From positions 13,582,920 through 13,646,919 of the forward strand of contig NC_051129.1 of assembly GCF_014839805.1 (NCBI RefSeq): a stretch of 64,000 nucleotides of DNA. The letters are read 5' to 3'. Positions 35,851 to 46,605 of the stretch are shown here, piece by piece. The position numbers and the translations under genes are program-made. The notes under the pieces are model-generated. The model was not told the DNA's origin. It saw nothing but the letters and a program-made list of their open reading frames with translations, and did no database searches. Every line of letters begins with the position of its first letter. The stretch's first letter is position 1. The stretch is from Manduca sexta. Lineage: Eukaryota > Arthropoda > Insecta > Lepidoptera > Sphingidae.

Positions 35851-36564
35851 AAACATACCACTTTTGGATTATACTGATACCATCCAATCCGGCCCAAACA
35901 AGCATCCACAAAATTGGCCGAAGCAAGTCATTTATATCGTAGATATTAGATCACGCCAAGCTCAAATAGCGAATCTGGATACTAAAAAAAATCATGAAGT
36001 AACAGCAGATGTGCACAATAAATCGATTTACATCGTTAGCAGATATTTCCGCACTGCGTATAAGATATTTCTGAACGCACCCGCACTGGATCGGCTGCCG
36101 GGCGTTGCAATATTTTGCACTCACGTCGCGTTCAATGTGACATTGGAGAAAAAATCCGCTTATTTTTATAATACCATCGCGAAAGTTTCCACTATTGTTC
36201 AGGTGACATTTTGGATAACGGCCAGACGGTTTTATGTCGCGGAAATAAAATTATTCGGTTATTTATGTTTATAATGTGATAGAGGAAACGTTATGAAGGC
36301 ATGTCTGTTATCGTTGAAAATATTGTGTCATGAATTCGACTAGTAATGTCATAGGTTTTTAGATTTTTGTTAGAAATAAAGTCTATTGCTAAACAGAATT
36401 AGATAAAATTTCGGAATAATTAAATTATTAAGCAATAGTACGTTTTCTAGGAATGCACAATAATATTTATTATCGATTAATTTAGCTTAATAGATAAATT
36501 TAGTGCAAAATTTATTGTTCAGAAAGCAATTCGACTAGGACTTAACATAAAAATCGGGGTATGA
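35851..36564. other. Unassigned non-coding sequence with a 136-codon open frame
   Basis: The frame at 35864-36274 (plus) is the second longest in the window. The translation has no recognisable domain, no signal peptide and no family motif, and there is no flanking splice or promoter evidence. I regard it as probably fortuitous, but it is the frame here most worth testing against transcript data. Confidence 0.3.
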
Positions 36565-36735
36565 AATTGCTACAAGATCACGCAAGTGTGTCGCGTTCCG
36601 GGATTAGCCAGTGTATATTCCAACAGTCCGGCATAATTATGTCGACTGTCGAGGCCTAATCATCTCTCTTCTCATTCTATTGGACCCCACTCCATTTACC
36701 ATCAGGTGCAATGGGGACACCGCCATCCCCATATA
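36565..36735 (+). repeat. Repeat D copy
   Basis: 'gtgtgtcgcgttccgggatt', 'caacagtccggcataattat', 'gtcgactgtcgaggcctaat' and 'ccatttaccatcaggtgcaa' match 17147-17280 in the same order and orientation. Unlike that copy it ends simply, with no inverted second end. Confidence 0.7.
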
Positions 36736-39700
36736 AAAAATACCATATACGTATTAAAAACTTAAATATACATAATACCTAGGTTTGCCTAAAGTTCAAT
36801 CAAAGTATTGCTCATCTGCCGTCTGTATGTTGCCGACTTGTATTCAACTATTATTAATTACATATAAGGCTACATTGTTTTATAAGTTACGAGCCATTGT
36901 TACAGCGCGGGAGGCGTCGCGCGTGATTATTATATTCAATTTAAGATTGGGGAAGCTTTAGTTTCGCAATAAGACATTATTTATTTTCTAAAATCGAATA
37001 TCTTAATTTGTAACACCACTAACAAACACTTCTATTAATAAAGATTTTGGATTGTTATTCTACCGAACAGAAAACCGCGGGCACAACCTAATTTACTATG
37101 TATGTAAAGATATCAAACAAACAGACAAACCCACGAACTATGCCATCGCTAGATAATTTTAGCCAAGCCATACATCAATATAATTCGGTATAGGAATGTT
37201 TCACGTCCACTCTCTCGGCGGAGGGTCAATAAAGCTATTAGATGGCGCTGCGGTGCCTATTACAGATAGCAAAGGAAGAGGGACTGTGTTGGGACACCAC
37301 GCTTTCGAACGTCACGGGATATTGTCAGGACATTTCTTAATTTTGGGTTATATTTTTTTTTTTGGAATTTACTGATGTTTTTTGTGACGTTTTGAAAATG
37401 ATTTTATTATGTTTGAATGTTTAAATATGTAATGTATAATATTATTATTAAGATAATTACCGTGACTACCGTTTATTAATACAAAAAAATAATAAGTAAA
37501 CATGAGTTTCCTACATTAGGACATTTGCGACAAGCGTAATTGATACAATAAATATATCTTTTCATACATGGCATGGTTGTAGGAATTTAATTATAGAATT
37601 CATTCTATTATCACTGCTTGCCTTATACGTCTTAAGATATTTATTTCCCTATTTTCTATATAAAGATATAGACGCGAATATTTTTTGCATAATATTTAAT
37701 ACGTTATTATGTACTGGTAATTTTATAAAACTCATTGATGTAATTAACGTACTTGTTTATACAAAAACTTAAACGCAGTCTACTGTTGATTGTTGAGTGT
37801 GATTTTTTTTTAAGTTGACGTAAACCAACTACAAGGTACAAAGGTGTTCACTGCAAGATTACTTTTAAAATTATCATCATTGTGACGGCAACAGACAAAT
37901 GACGCACACAAAGTACAGTTATTATTTAATTGTCTTGGCGAATCTTTATATTATTTCAATATTTCTTTATTATTATGTAAACTTGTTAAAACGTCAGACA
38001 ATATTTCCTGTAGTTTGTAAACATTTCAAACAAAATTCCTGTTATCTCCCACGTAACACAGCCTCATGGTCACCCCACACAGCGAGGGCGGGAGATAACA
38101 CGACCAATTTGCAGATGTAATATCCGCGGTCCCACCAAATTATACCCGACGCACGAGAAAGGGCACTCGGCTGATCCATATGGGCCCATTTTATGACTTA
38201 CTGTACATCCACGCCCTCAACTTAATAGAGAGAAATGGATTTCTGTTCGTGTGTATTGTGTACGGAGTGCGGACGTCAAATATTGACCTTCGTTAGGCTT
38301 TTGTGGTCGTTTTTATTGTGATTAATGAAGAACACTAGAGGTGTGCTTGTATGGTTGATGAAAATTGATTGAAATATATTACGATTGGCGCGGTTTTAGT
38401 TTACTGGTTTGTAAATGTCATGCAGGTGGTCAAAGGTTCGTTAATATGGGGGTTTGAACTATGGGCTCAACTTCAAGGTGGACAGTTTTGTCTGTTAAAA
38501 GTATAATGGAGATAAGCGAGAACTTTGGTTTTTCAAAATTTTCGTAGGATTCCATACATCCTTTAGCATAAAAATCGATATTATTACTTAATCGATTGCA
38601 TAACATGTAAACAGTATTTTTCTATGTGAAACGATTTTATCAATTTATTGATGGATTTAGTTTTTAATCGGACCACCATTGCGAAACTTTATCTACGCGC
38701 GGCGTGTCAGCGGCATACTTCCGCGAGATAGTGATATCTCTCGTAATCGAATTTTATAAAGCTATATTAAGAGATTAGGAATTTGGACTTTGTTGAGATC
38801 AACACAAATGTGGTATTAGATTATATTTACAATTGTGGTTTCCTACATGCGATGGTACAACCAATTTCGCATTGGTATTTTTATCAGCGATTCCCTTACG
38901 AGACTACCCGTACATTGTACAAGCGAATGATTCATCTCAAGCGTGGGTCTGCTCTTACCAATTTGCTTTTCGAGTGTTAATAATATGAATATCGCATGCA
39001 AACAGATTCGAATTAAACGCCTTATCTAGCCTTTAAAATAATCCATTAACACCTCGCAATACTTCGGACCAATGCTCTCGCAAACCTGCAAAAACAATAA
39101 ACCTAAGTTTGCAAGCTGTAACAACGCTATCAAATAATATTTGAACGTTAAACATCGGCCGAATTACAACATTCGTTACGAGTTTAAGCCGTAAGTACCA
39201 CTTAACACCGTATACAAGTTGTGGAGATCGCGTAATAACGTTTTATCTGGACCGCGGACCGGGCGGCATCGCGCGGTTTTGGACCGTGTTACTGCATCTT
39301 AGGAGTAGGTTCTTGAGTTCATTCAACTAATTAAGTTAGGAGCTTATGTAACGAGAAAGGCTTTTCAGGCGGGCGAAACCACGAGCTACACTAAGTGGTA
39401 CTGTCTGTCTGTCTCTATCTACTTCCAGTTAGGTCTATTAAGCTAGCTTAGCTTAAAATTGTATGCTCTCAAGTCACGAATATCTATGGGTTTTGAATTA
39501 TATCGCATGGTTTTGGGTCAAGGAATCACAACCGAAGTTCAGTGGTGTTCTTAGAGTTCTAATAATTAATTGTTGAAATAGATTTACAAGTTCTAAAGCG
39601 CTTAATATGTTGTTTAGATTTGCCAGAAATTATCTTTAAGGTCGGATACAAATCCACTTTTCTTCTGATGTTGTAAGTGTTTACAGACCTTAGAGATGTA

Positions 39701-40320
39701 GATTACCAAACATCAGGTCCCAATTGATCGTTTCTCAACCTGTGCTATACTAATGTTAATGTTTAAATGCAATATCCAAAATAATAGTTTTAAGATTATC
39801 TCATTTCAACATAAAACCATCCGTTTATGATATAGGCTTGAAACAAAGTGCCGCCGGCGCGAGCTTCCTTCTCTTAAACGTTAAACTTTCATTAGAAATT
39901 TTGTAAAAGCTTTTACTCTCGTTCAAGATGGCTCCGAGCGGGTGCCATTTTTTAATTCACTTTCAGAAGTTACGCCCTAACTATTATAAAATTTTTGACA
40001 ATGTTTTTTTTATCGCGAAACTTGTAATTTCGTGAAACAAGGAAGTGGTGATGTTTCGTATCTGATCTCTGCGCGATTATAGTGTCAAGATAAATTTACC
40101 GCATGGTTGTTAGTTATCTCCTCTTTAAATGATGTAAAGGAGATACGGTTTCGTGTGTTATTTGGAGATTGGGTGTTTTTCTCTTCACGATGTGGATAGG
40201 CCCGCCCCTGAAGGACGGATGGTAACTTGGCGAAGTGTGCGTTCATTGATCGCTCTGTCTAAACGGTTGCGGATAAAGGCTTGGTTTACGTTACTATTTT
40301 TTTTATATTCTAAATGCAGG
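36736..40320. other. Unassigned non-coding sequence
   Basis: No gene recognised. A repeat F head scrap lies at 39367-39400 (minus), and a CpG patch at about 39245-39300 (GGACCGCGGACCGGGCGGC). A short (CTGT)n run is at about 39402-39415. Confidence 0.5.
39367..39400 (-). repeat. Repeat F head scrap
   Basis: 'aggcgggcgaaaccacgagc' is the reverse complement of the 'gctcacggcttcgcccgcgt' head of repeat F with a few changes. Confidence 0.45.
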
Positions 40321-40555
40321 CCTAGCCTATTTTAAATAGCATAAAAATGACACATGTCAATGGAACATAGGAAGCAAGACAGGAAACTGGTATAGTCCAT
40401 GAAAATGACAAATGAATACGTTTTAGTGAGGGTTAATGAATGTTTTAGAACTTAGCTAAAGCTGGCTAAATTCTAAATTTTATTTATAATGTGGCAGATT
40501 TTTTTTGTAGCCTAGTTTAAATAGCATAAATATAAGGACACATATCAATTGCCAT
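40321..40555. repeat. Pair of about 45-bp direct repeats
   Basis: 'tttaaatagcataaaaatga' + 'cacatgtcaatgg' (from 40331) recurs as 'tttaaatagcataaatataa' + 'ggacacatatcaattg' (from 40516). Both are preceded by a 'gcct(a)ag' motif. This is a local, diverged duplication. Confidence 0.65.
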
Positions 40556-40842
40556 AATATTTAAGCAAACGATTTGAAGTCATCCCTGAAAAAATTCAAA
40601 ATTATCCCCCATCCACCCCACCAATGCATCAATCGCTTCCCTAACAAGTGACATGGACACACCCTCTCCCATTTCTCAGTTATGTTTGTCGACACGGTCC
40701 GGCCGGGGCGGAGTGCTGTCCCCACGCTCCTCGGAGACAATTAATTGTCCCCAAACGTCCGGTCTAGACTTCTCGGCCACTTCGCCTGAGTGGACTGTGT
40801 ATTAAAACTTGGATGGTCGTCGAGGTTTGTTTGTGTTTAGAG

Positions 40843-41118
40843 ATATATATCCATAAGATTTAAGCAAACATAGTGATGATAGTGATTTGTGTGACCGCTT
40901 GATTTGGGCGTAATTTTTACTCTAAGGGTAGTCGAGTGGGTCACTTATGCTATCTCTACCAGGAATAACCAGCCAAATATAATACATATCCATAGGATTT
41001 AAGAAAATATAGTGATAGTGATTTCTATTTGATGTGACCTCTTGATTCGGTTGTAATATTTACTCCAAGGCAAGTCGGGACGGTCATCTGATGTTATCTC
41101 CACTGCCAATAACCACTT
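40843..41118. repeat. Diverged tandem duplication, 139-bp period
   Basis: Copy A (40843-40980) and copy B (40982-41118) share, in order, 'atccata(a/g)gattta', 'atagtgat(..)agtgattt', 'tgtgacc(g/t)cttgattt/c', 'gtaat(t/a)tttact' and 'aataacca'. The spacing is constant at about 139 bp over the whole length. It is not made of a recognised transposon. Confidence 0.8.
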
Positions 41119-41804
41119 ATAAAACCAAACATAGATGCGCTGCTGGATTTAAAATTTATTTTAAGTTTTATTTTTACTTGATATTAAACTAGATAGAAAA
41201 CAATGAAATTTAGAATTATGATTGTTTTCATTTTGCCAAAAACTAATTTTCCGCGTTCTCGATTAACACAGCGCACAGGTTATAATTTAATCCGGAAAAA
41301 TGTTCCATGGAACTTGTATTTTACGAATGGAGCCGTAAGCTAAAGCTAGTGTAGTATTTAAAGTACATAATTAAATATACAAATATTATGAACTCGACAC
41401 TCGATAAGGGGTTTCCCCATGATTAAGACTTAATTTTCCTCACAAAATAATACCTCCGTTATCACTTCTCGCTAATGTGCACCTTATCAGCCTGCAGTGA
41501 ACGCGAGGCTCGTGGAAAAACCACTGCATAAGTACATATTTAATTACAGTATTGGAACATTGTTTCATGCATGGAAAATCCTCAGTTATTTTTACTACTG
41601 TACGGCGGCGCGTGGCACGTGGCCATTGTATAACGTTTGTAAATGTATTTGTACGGATTTTAGGTACATCAAAAGTCTGGCGAAGGTCTCATTACACGGT
41701 ACATTGTGATTCTCTACCCGTAACGTTAATTGATGATGCTGATTTAAATGATTTATTTGAATCTGTAAAATGTTATACATTACATTATTTGGATTCTGTC
41801 AGTA
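41119..41804. other. Unassigned non-coding sequence
   Basis: No gene recognised. The 111-codon frame at 41552-41887 ends inside repeat G and overlaps frames on both strands, with no domain. Confidence 0.45.
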
Positions 41805-41885
41805 TTAACTCTACCATCAGTTCGGAAAGCAGTTCCCACCAGAGAAGAATGGGCAAGAAACTCTGGTGTTGCTCTTTTCAAAATT
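41805..41885 (+). repeat. Repeat G, 'ttcggaaagcag' lepidopteran motif
   Basis: 'ctaccatcagttcggaaagc', 'agagaagaatgggcaagaaa' and 'ctctggtgttgctcttttca' make up a block that I recall as recurrent in lepidopteran genomes. Only one copy is in this window, so its family is judged from memory rather than internal comparison. Confidence 0.45.
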
Positions 41886-43231
41886 AGTTTAAGGTAAAGA
41901 CTTATACATGATAAGGAGAGGAGAAAAAAATACAATTGGTTTTTATTGTTGTTTAGAGCAATTCATTTATATGCTCGTAAAATAAGGAATAAAATAATTT
42001 AAATTTTTGTATGAGTGCATAATCCTCTCAGGAATCATGATTGATTTCCTCAAACGATTGTGTCCATGCAAAAGCTAATTCTAAGTATGTACTGCCATCC
42101 ATTTAGATTTAGAAGCCGGTGCAGGCACTAGGTATGTCTTCTAAATCACTTTCAAGCACCGGACGCGAAAAGGTCACTGCAACCTCGAGCATTGTTTCCA
42201 TCTTTTTAAACATGGAACAAGGCCAAATTATGATGAATGTACCCATTTCAATGATGTATTCGGCCAGTACTGGTTTTTATATTTCGAACATATAATTTTG
42301 TAAAATAGGTCAGCGCACATAGCAGCACACCACAACGCATCGCGTAACATAAATCCTAAATAATTTTCATGCATTTTCTATGAAGCCGGCCGCACAGGGC
42401 CACGGCGCAGTGCGCCGACGAATCGTTTGCCGAGTGTATTTTGGCGCCGGATGTATTACGGTTTGAGGAATGCCCCAGTGTGTGTACGGCTTTAGTTTGA
42501 TGGAATTCCTTTTTAAAAGTAATTTTATGTATTTTGTTTTGGTGGCCAGTATGCAATATATAACATTTTCTTTTTGAAGAGGTCTCTATGTCATGTATGT
42601 ATGTAAATTTATGTTTATTATATGTGCCCATAACCAGTAGTGACACTAAGAAATAAATATGAACTGAAGAATACAGTATTTTTTTATTCCATTTTATGCA
42701 CTTATAACTCAAAATGTTACAAGAATATAAAAATAAATGTACCTATGAGGACATTTTTTAAATGATTAACTAGAAAATTGAACTGACCTAATATTTTTTT
42801 GGTTCCTGTTAGTCAATCGATAATTTCATATGTAGAACTGAAAATGCTTTTAGGCCCAACAACGATTAGAAACATAACCATATGACATGTAAAGTCCAAG
42901 GACACTCAATAACTAATATATATTTAGTGGATACAGTTACAATTAGTAACAGCGTGAGAGAAGTTTCCCGTATTTAACGCTGAACGTGAAGCGGCCGTGT
43001 GTTGAGGTTATTTCCAACGCATGTTTTACTAGCGCCGGATTTATGCACCTTATAATTTAACAAACCGTATCACAGTGCAGAATCGACAGTGGTCGAACTT
43101 TATTTTCATTTTATATATTTTTATATTAATATAATAGTGTTTTTTTTACCATTACTTAGTATTATTAGAATAATCAATTTATAACGTCGAAATTCATTCA
43201 TCACATTTGTAAATCGCAAATACATACACGG
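41886..43231. other. Unassigned non-coding sequence
   Basis: No gene or repeat recognised. The 118-codon frame at 42356-42712 (minus) has no motif and looks composition-driven. Confidence 0.5.
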
Positions 43232-43576
43232 GTCTAAAATAAACAACACACATTACGCATTTATCCCCGAAGAAGTATGCGGAGGCGCAACCAGGACATC
43301 CAGTTTTCGCCAAGTGTGTTCCGTCCCTTGATGTGATAGGGGGCGAGCCAGTCGCCATCATCATCATCAGCCCGTTGCAGTCCACTGTTGGACATAGGCT
43401 TCTCCCAAGGTACGCCACTCTCGCCATATTGGGTGCACTTTTCAGACACCGGGCTGATACTGAGCAGATAAACCCAAATATCACTTCGCTCAATACGGAA
43501 TTAGAACCCAGGACCTCAAAGCCCTGTCGTACCGCGCATGCAGTACAACTACGCCACCTATGCAGTCTAAAATAAA
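43232..43576 (-). mobile_element. SINE-A, full-length, interrupted by an RTE LINE end
   Basis: The flanks share 'gtctaaaataaa' (43232-43243 and 43565-43576), consistent with a 9- to 12-bp target duplication; two or three bases are ambiguous because they also fit the SINE end. On the minus strand there is a tRNA-like head with an A-box (TGGCGTAGTTG) and a slightly mutated B-box region (GGGTTCTAATTCC), then the body and the 'cccgaagaagtatgcggagg' 3' part. A 62-bp insertion splits the body at 43359-43420. Confidence 0.85.
43352..43427 (-). mobile_element. Extremely 5'-truncated RTE-type LINE, nested in SINE-A
   Basis: The insert 43359-43420 is bordered by TCGCCAT on both sides (43352-43358 and 43421-43427), a 7-bp target duplication. 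Translated on the minus strand it reads EWRTLGEAYVQQWTATG and a stop, followed by a (GATGAT)n tail. That is the C-terminus and 3' tail typical of RTE-clade LINEs. Removing the insert and one TCGCCAT restores the continuous SINE-A order seen at 32820-32880, so the LINE came after the SINE. Confidence 0.87.
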
Positions 43577-44412
43577 TCCCCTCAATCAATAAAAAAACGA
43601 CTAATTACCCTGATGGACACTAACACCAGAATCCATCCAAACACTCGGCAGAAACGAGCTATCTATTTAAGCACCGAGTTGAGTAAGATCGACCGTGCCG
43701 TGTACCTGGACACCGTATCTTAAATCTAGCTTACGTGTCCAATGCGGTGCCGGGCGCCGCGTCCTGTCGCATTGCAGTGCCCCCACCGGGAAGTGCGGGA
43801 CATCTGAATCGGGCTTGGATGGTTCGATGTTAGTGTTTAGCGTGTTTAGTTTTTACAATTCAAATTTAGTGCCAATGTGGATTTATTGCCGTTTCAGTTG
43901 ACCTTAATTGGTGCAGGATATAAGGTTTTTGATGTTAAATGTTGTTTGGTAGTAGGAGAATGGAGATGATCAAGTGAATGACGGGAGACCGTTCCATTTC
44001 GAACTAGGCCATCGCCGCTTACATCGAAGGGTTATTGATCATCTAAATATCCAGTGTAAATGCATTAAATGCCTGATCATTGTACATTTGAGAATTTTAA
44101 ACAAAATAATAGGGAATTGGATCTCGAAAGGACCTGTGGTTTTATTATCTTTCCTTTATTTAACTTTTTCTTATAGAACAAGGGGCACATGTTCCTAGAA
44201 ATAGTTGCGCTATATTCTTAATATGGCATTGTTAATGAAGCGTCTACATTAATGGTTAACTTGTATTTTTTGTGTTTATTTTTGTTGTTCTGTTAAAATA
44301 TCTATTTTATTGACTGCGTTGATGAACTAATATAATTTTTCTAAAGGTTGGAATTTTATACGGTTACACAGTTTGAATTTAGGATTAGGCAAATTATATT
44401 GGATATACCTCA
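43577..44412. other. Unassigned non-coding sequence with a GC-rich patch
   Basis: No gene recognised. The patch 43685-43815 (GCGGTGCCGGGCGCCGCGTC) is GC-rich and could be regulatory or a decayed repeat. Confidence 0.45.
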
Positions 44413-44500
44413 AAGGATAATCATCTCTCGTCAGTCCACTCTATCTAGACGCCACTCCCCATACCTCATCTGCAGTAGGGTCCAAATTGCCTTGGCCATA
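44413..44500 (+). repeat. Degraded repeat D-like fragment
   Basis: 'aatcatctctcgtcagtcca' and 'gacgccactccccatacctc' echo the 'taatcatctctctt...ggaccccactccattacc' segment of repeat D (36657-36705). Diverged and short. Confidence 0.4.
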
Positions 44501-45668
44501 CATAAAAAGCATCAACCTGACATTCGACTCCGCATCAACTGTGAACGGTTCCAAAGGTTGACTAAAATAAGTCGGCGAGTAGTACCAGTACCCTAGCGGC
44601 AACGACTCGCGCACAGCGGCCTTCACTGATTTATGCGTTTGTATAAATACACAATGACTCAGGCGCACACACATTTTCCGTTAAAAAATAACATGTAAAC
44701 AGAGATCAACGTGCGGGAGGGGTGTGTCTGCCAAACGCGAGCGAATTAGAAACGCCCGTGTGTTTACATAGATATCATTTGGATGGATTTGTTTTTGTTG
44801 TTGTTTTGTTTTAATCGTCCGATAGAACAAGGGATATGTTCTGTTATTATATGAAGTGCACCATCACTAACGTTGTACTGGTGCCGATTGCATCCAAATT
44901 TGAATTGCATTTTAATTTTGTAAATATCTTGCGGCCCTGATACAAAAATGTGTAGTTTCAGTTTTAATTGTAGCAATTGCGTGACATTAAAAAACTGAAG
45001 TACGATGTGATTGTATCGTTTTGTTTTGTTTTTGAACGCAATAATTCATCTAGATCTCTTTTTTGTGCAATAAGGGTGTCGCGAGCTACACTCAACCATT
45101 CATATAGGTGTTAATCTATTGTAAATCGGTTTTAAATTGGTTTCATAACTTTTTCTGTGGTCTCGATAAAATGACCATTCCGCACCTGATGGTGAGTGCT
45201 AGTCAGTTTGAAAACCACTGGCGATTAGTTGGAAGCGTGTCTCCGTGGAGTTTTTTTCTGTTGAGTCAACAAATGCGTTCACCAACCAATATGTTTGTAG
45301 CGAACGCAGGGTCTGGAGTCTTCTCTACTGTAATTCAGTCTTATATTAAGAATATACTGCACTTATGGTGCAGCCAATTGTTTCATGTTATGTATTAATA
45401 TGTTCATGCTGTGACAACCTATAATTAAAACAGCACTGCAGCAATTACTCACTGAATTGTTAAAAGAACTGTATGTAAGGTGTGTGTTTTGTTGGCTGTT
45501 CAAATAAATAAATAAATATTACAAGTATAGGATCGAGGGTTAAGTAGAAATAAAAGTCATCGTCATTACATACGCTGTTATATCAAGTATGAATATAAAT
45601 AAAATACCTATTTAGTTATGCTTTTGGTAATCCTGTGGAGAACTTGCTAATGCCAATTTTATTACCTA
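44501..45668. other. Unassigned non-coding sequence
   Basis: No gene recognised. A scrap 'gcacctgatggtgagtgcta' at 45182-45201 resembles the inverted end of repeat D. 'aaataaataaataaat' lies near 45503. Confidence 0.45.
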
Positions 45669-45765
45669 TTTAATGTGTAGTTATTAGTTGTTAATTAGTT
45701 ATTAATTTGTAGTTATCTGTTTAATGTATAGTTAGTTGGCAATTTGTTATTAATTTAATGTATAT
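45669..45765. repeat. Degenerate AT-rich tandem repeat
   Basis: Variants of 'tttaatgt(g/a)tagtta' and 'ttgttattaattt' alternate three times, each set shorter than the last. Decayed tandem structure without an exact period. Confidence 0.55.
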
Positions 45766-46465
45766 CCAATCCGAAACTATATTTTGCACTAATATCAGAC
45801 CGGACTCTCGCACGACAAAAAGTCGTCGCCGCTTATAATCAACGCGATACTTTTGTTTGTTTTATGTGGCGCTGATGATGGATTGTGTTGTCAGATGATC
45901 CAATATTAGCAACACCATTCAGCGAATAGAAAAACCTTTACAAAGTGTACGTCAATCATCGCATCCGTCACTTTGTTCTTATGAATCCAACGATTTCATG
46001 CCGCGTAACAATAGTGCATCAGTTCAGATCGGTAAACAATTGTTCTCGCTTTTTTTCATCCGATCAATAACCTTGACATACAAATGTCAGTAATAATGTA
46101 CCTTCGCGCCCTGTTACGCGACCTTTATCTCTATCACTCAGACAATAAGACTTAACACGAGCGCGGTATAACGCAAGTTTTGTAGACCAAATACAAATCA
46201 TTCATGAAATGTGTTGAACGGTTTGATTTACAGCGGTTCGTGTTTGTCGGACGTTATTGCCTTTCAATGTGTTGGGACGGTAAAACGCGCGCGTGTGGGC
46301 GGACGATTTTCGTTGGCCTGCATTAGAAAAATAATTAACATTACGTACGTACCGTTGTGGGCGATTTTGTTAGTAAAGGGAAATCTGTGTACATACATAG
46401 TAAGTAGGTAGGTAGTCAGGTACTGCTTCATATCTACATAATAAATTTCTTAACACGAACTTAGA
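45766..46465. other. Unassigned non-coding sequence
   Basis: No gene or repeat recognised. Confidence 0.5.
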
Positions 46466-46605
46466 ATAATGATTTCTTATGTTTACGCGAATGTTAGAAA
46501 TTAAAATAAAACTATTTACGGATTTTATCGCGGTCATCTGTATTATTATTTTCTCCAGATGACTTTGCAGCCTTCATGGTGTCGGGGCGGACTGATGTGT
46601 TGGTC
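46466..46605 (+). repeat. Repeat E copy
   Basis: 'aatgatttcttatgtttacg', 'gaatgttagaaattaaaata' and 'ctatttacggattttatcgc' match 26838-26902 closely. The 'gcagccttcatggtgtcggg' block follows as in 33895. This is the most complete direct-orientation copy here. Confidence 0.75.

Noticed and set aside
35864..36274. 136-codon open frame on the plus strand
   Set aside because: No domain or family signature, no codon or promoter signal; length alone is not enough in 64 kb of six frames. Kept as a note in the annotation only.
43194..43589. 131-codon minus-strand frame
   Set aside because: It runs through SINE-A and the nested LINE tail in a frame other than that of the LINE protein; not a gene.
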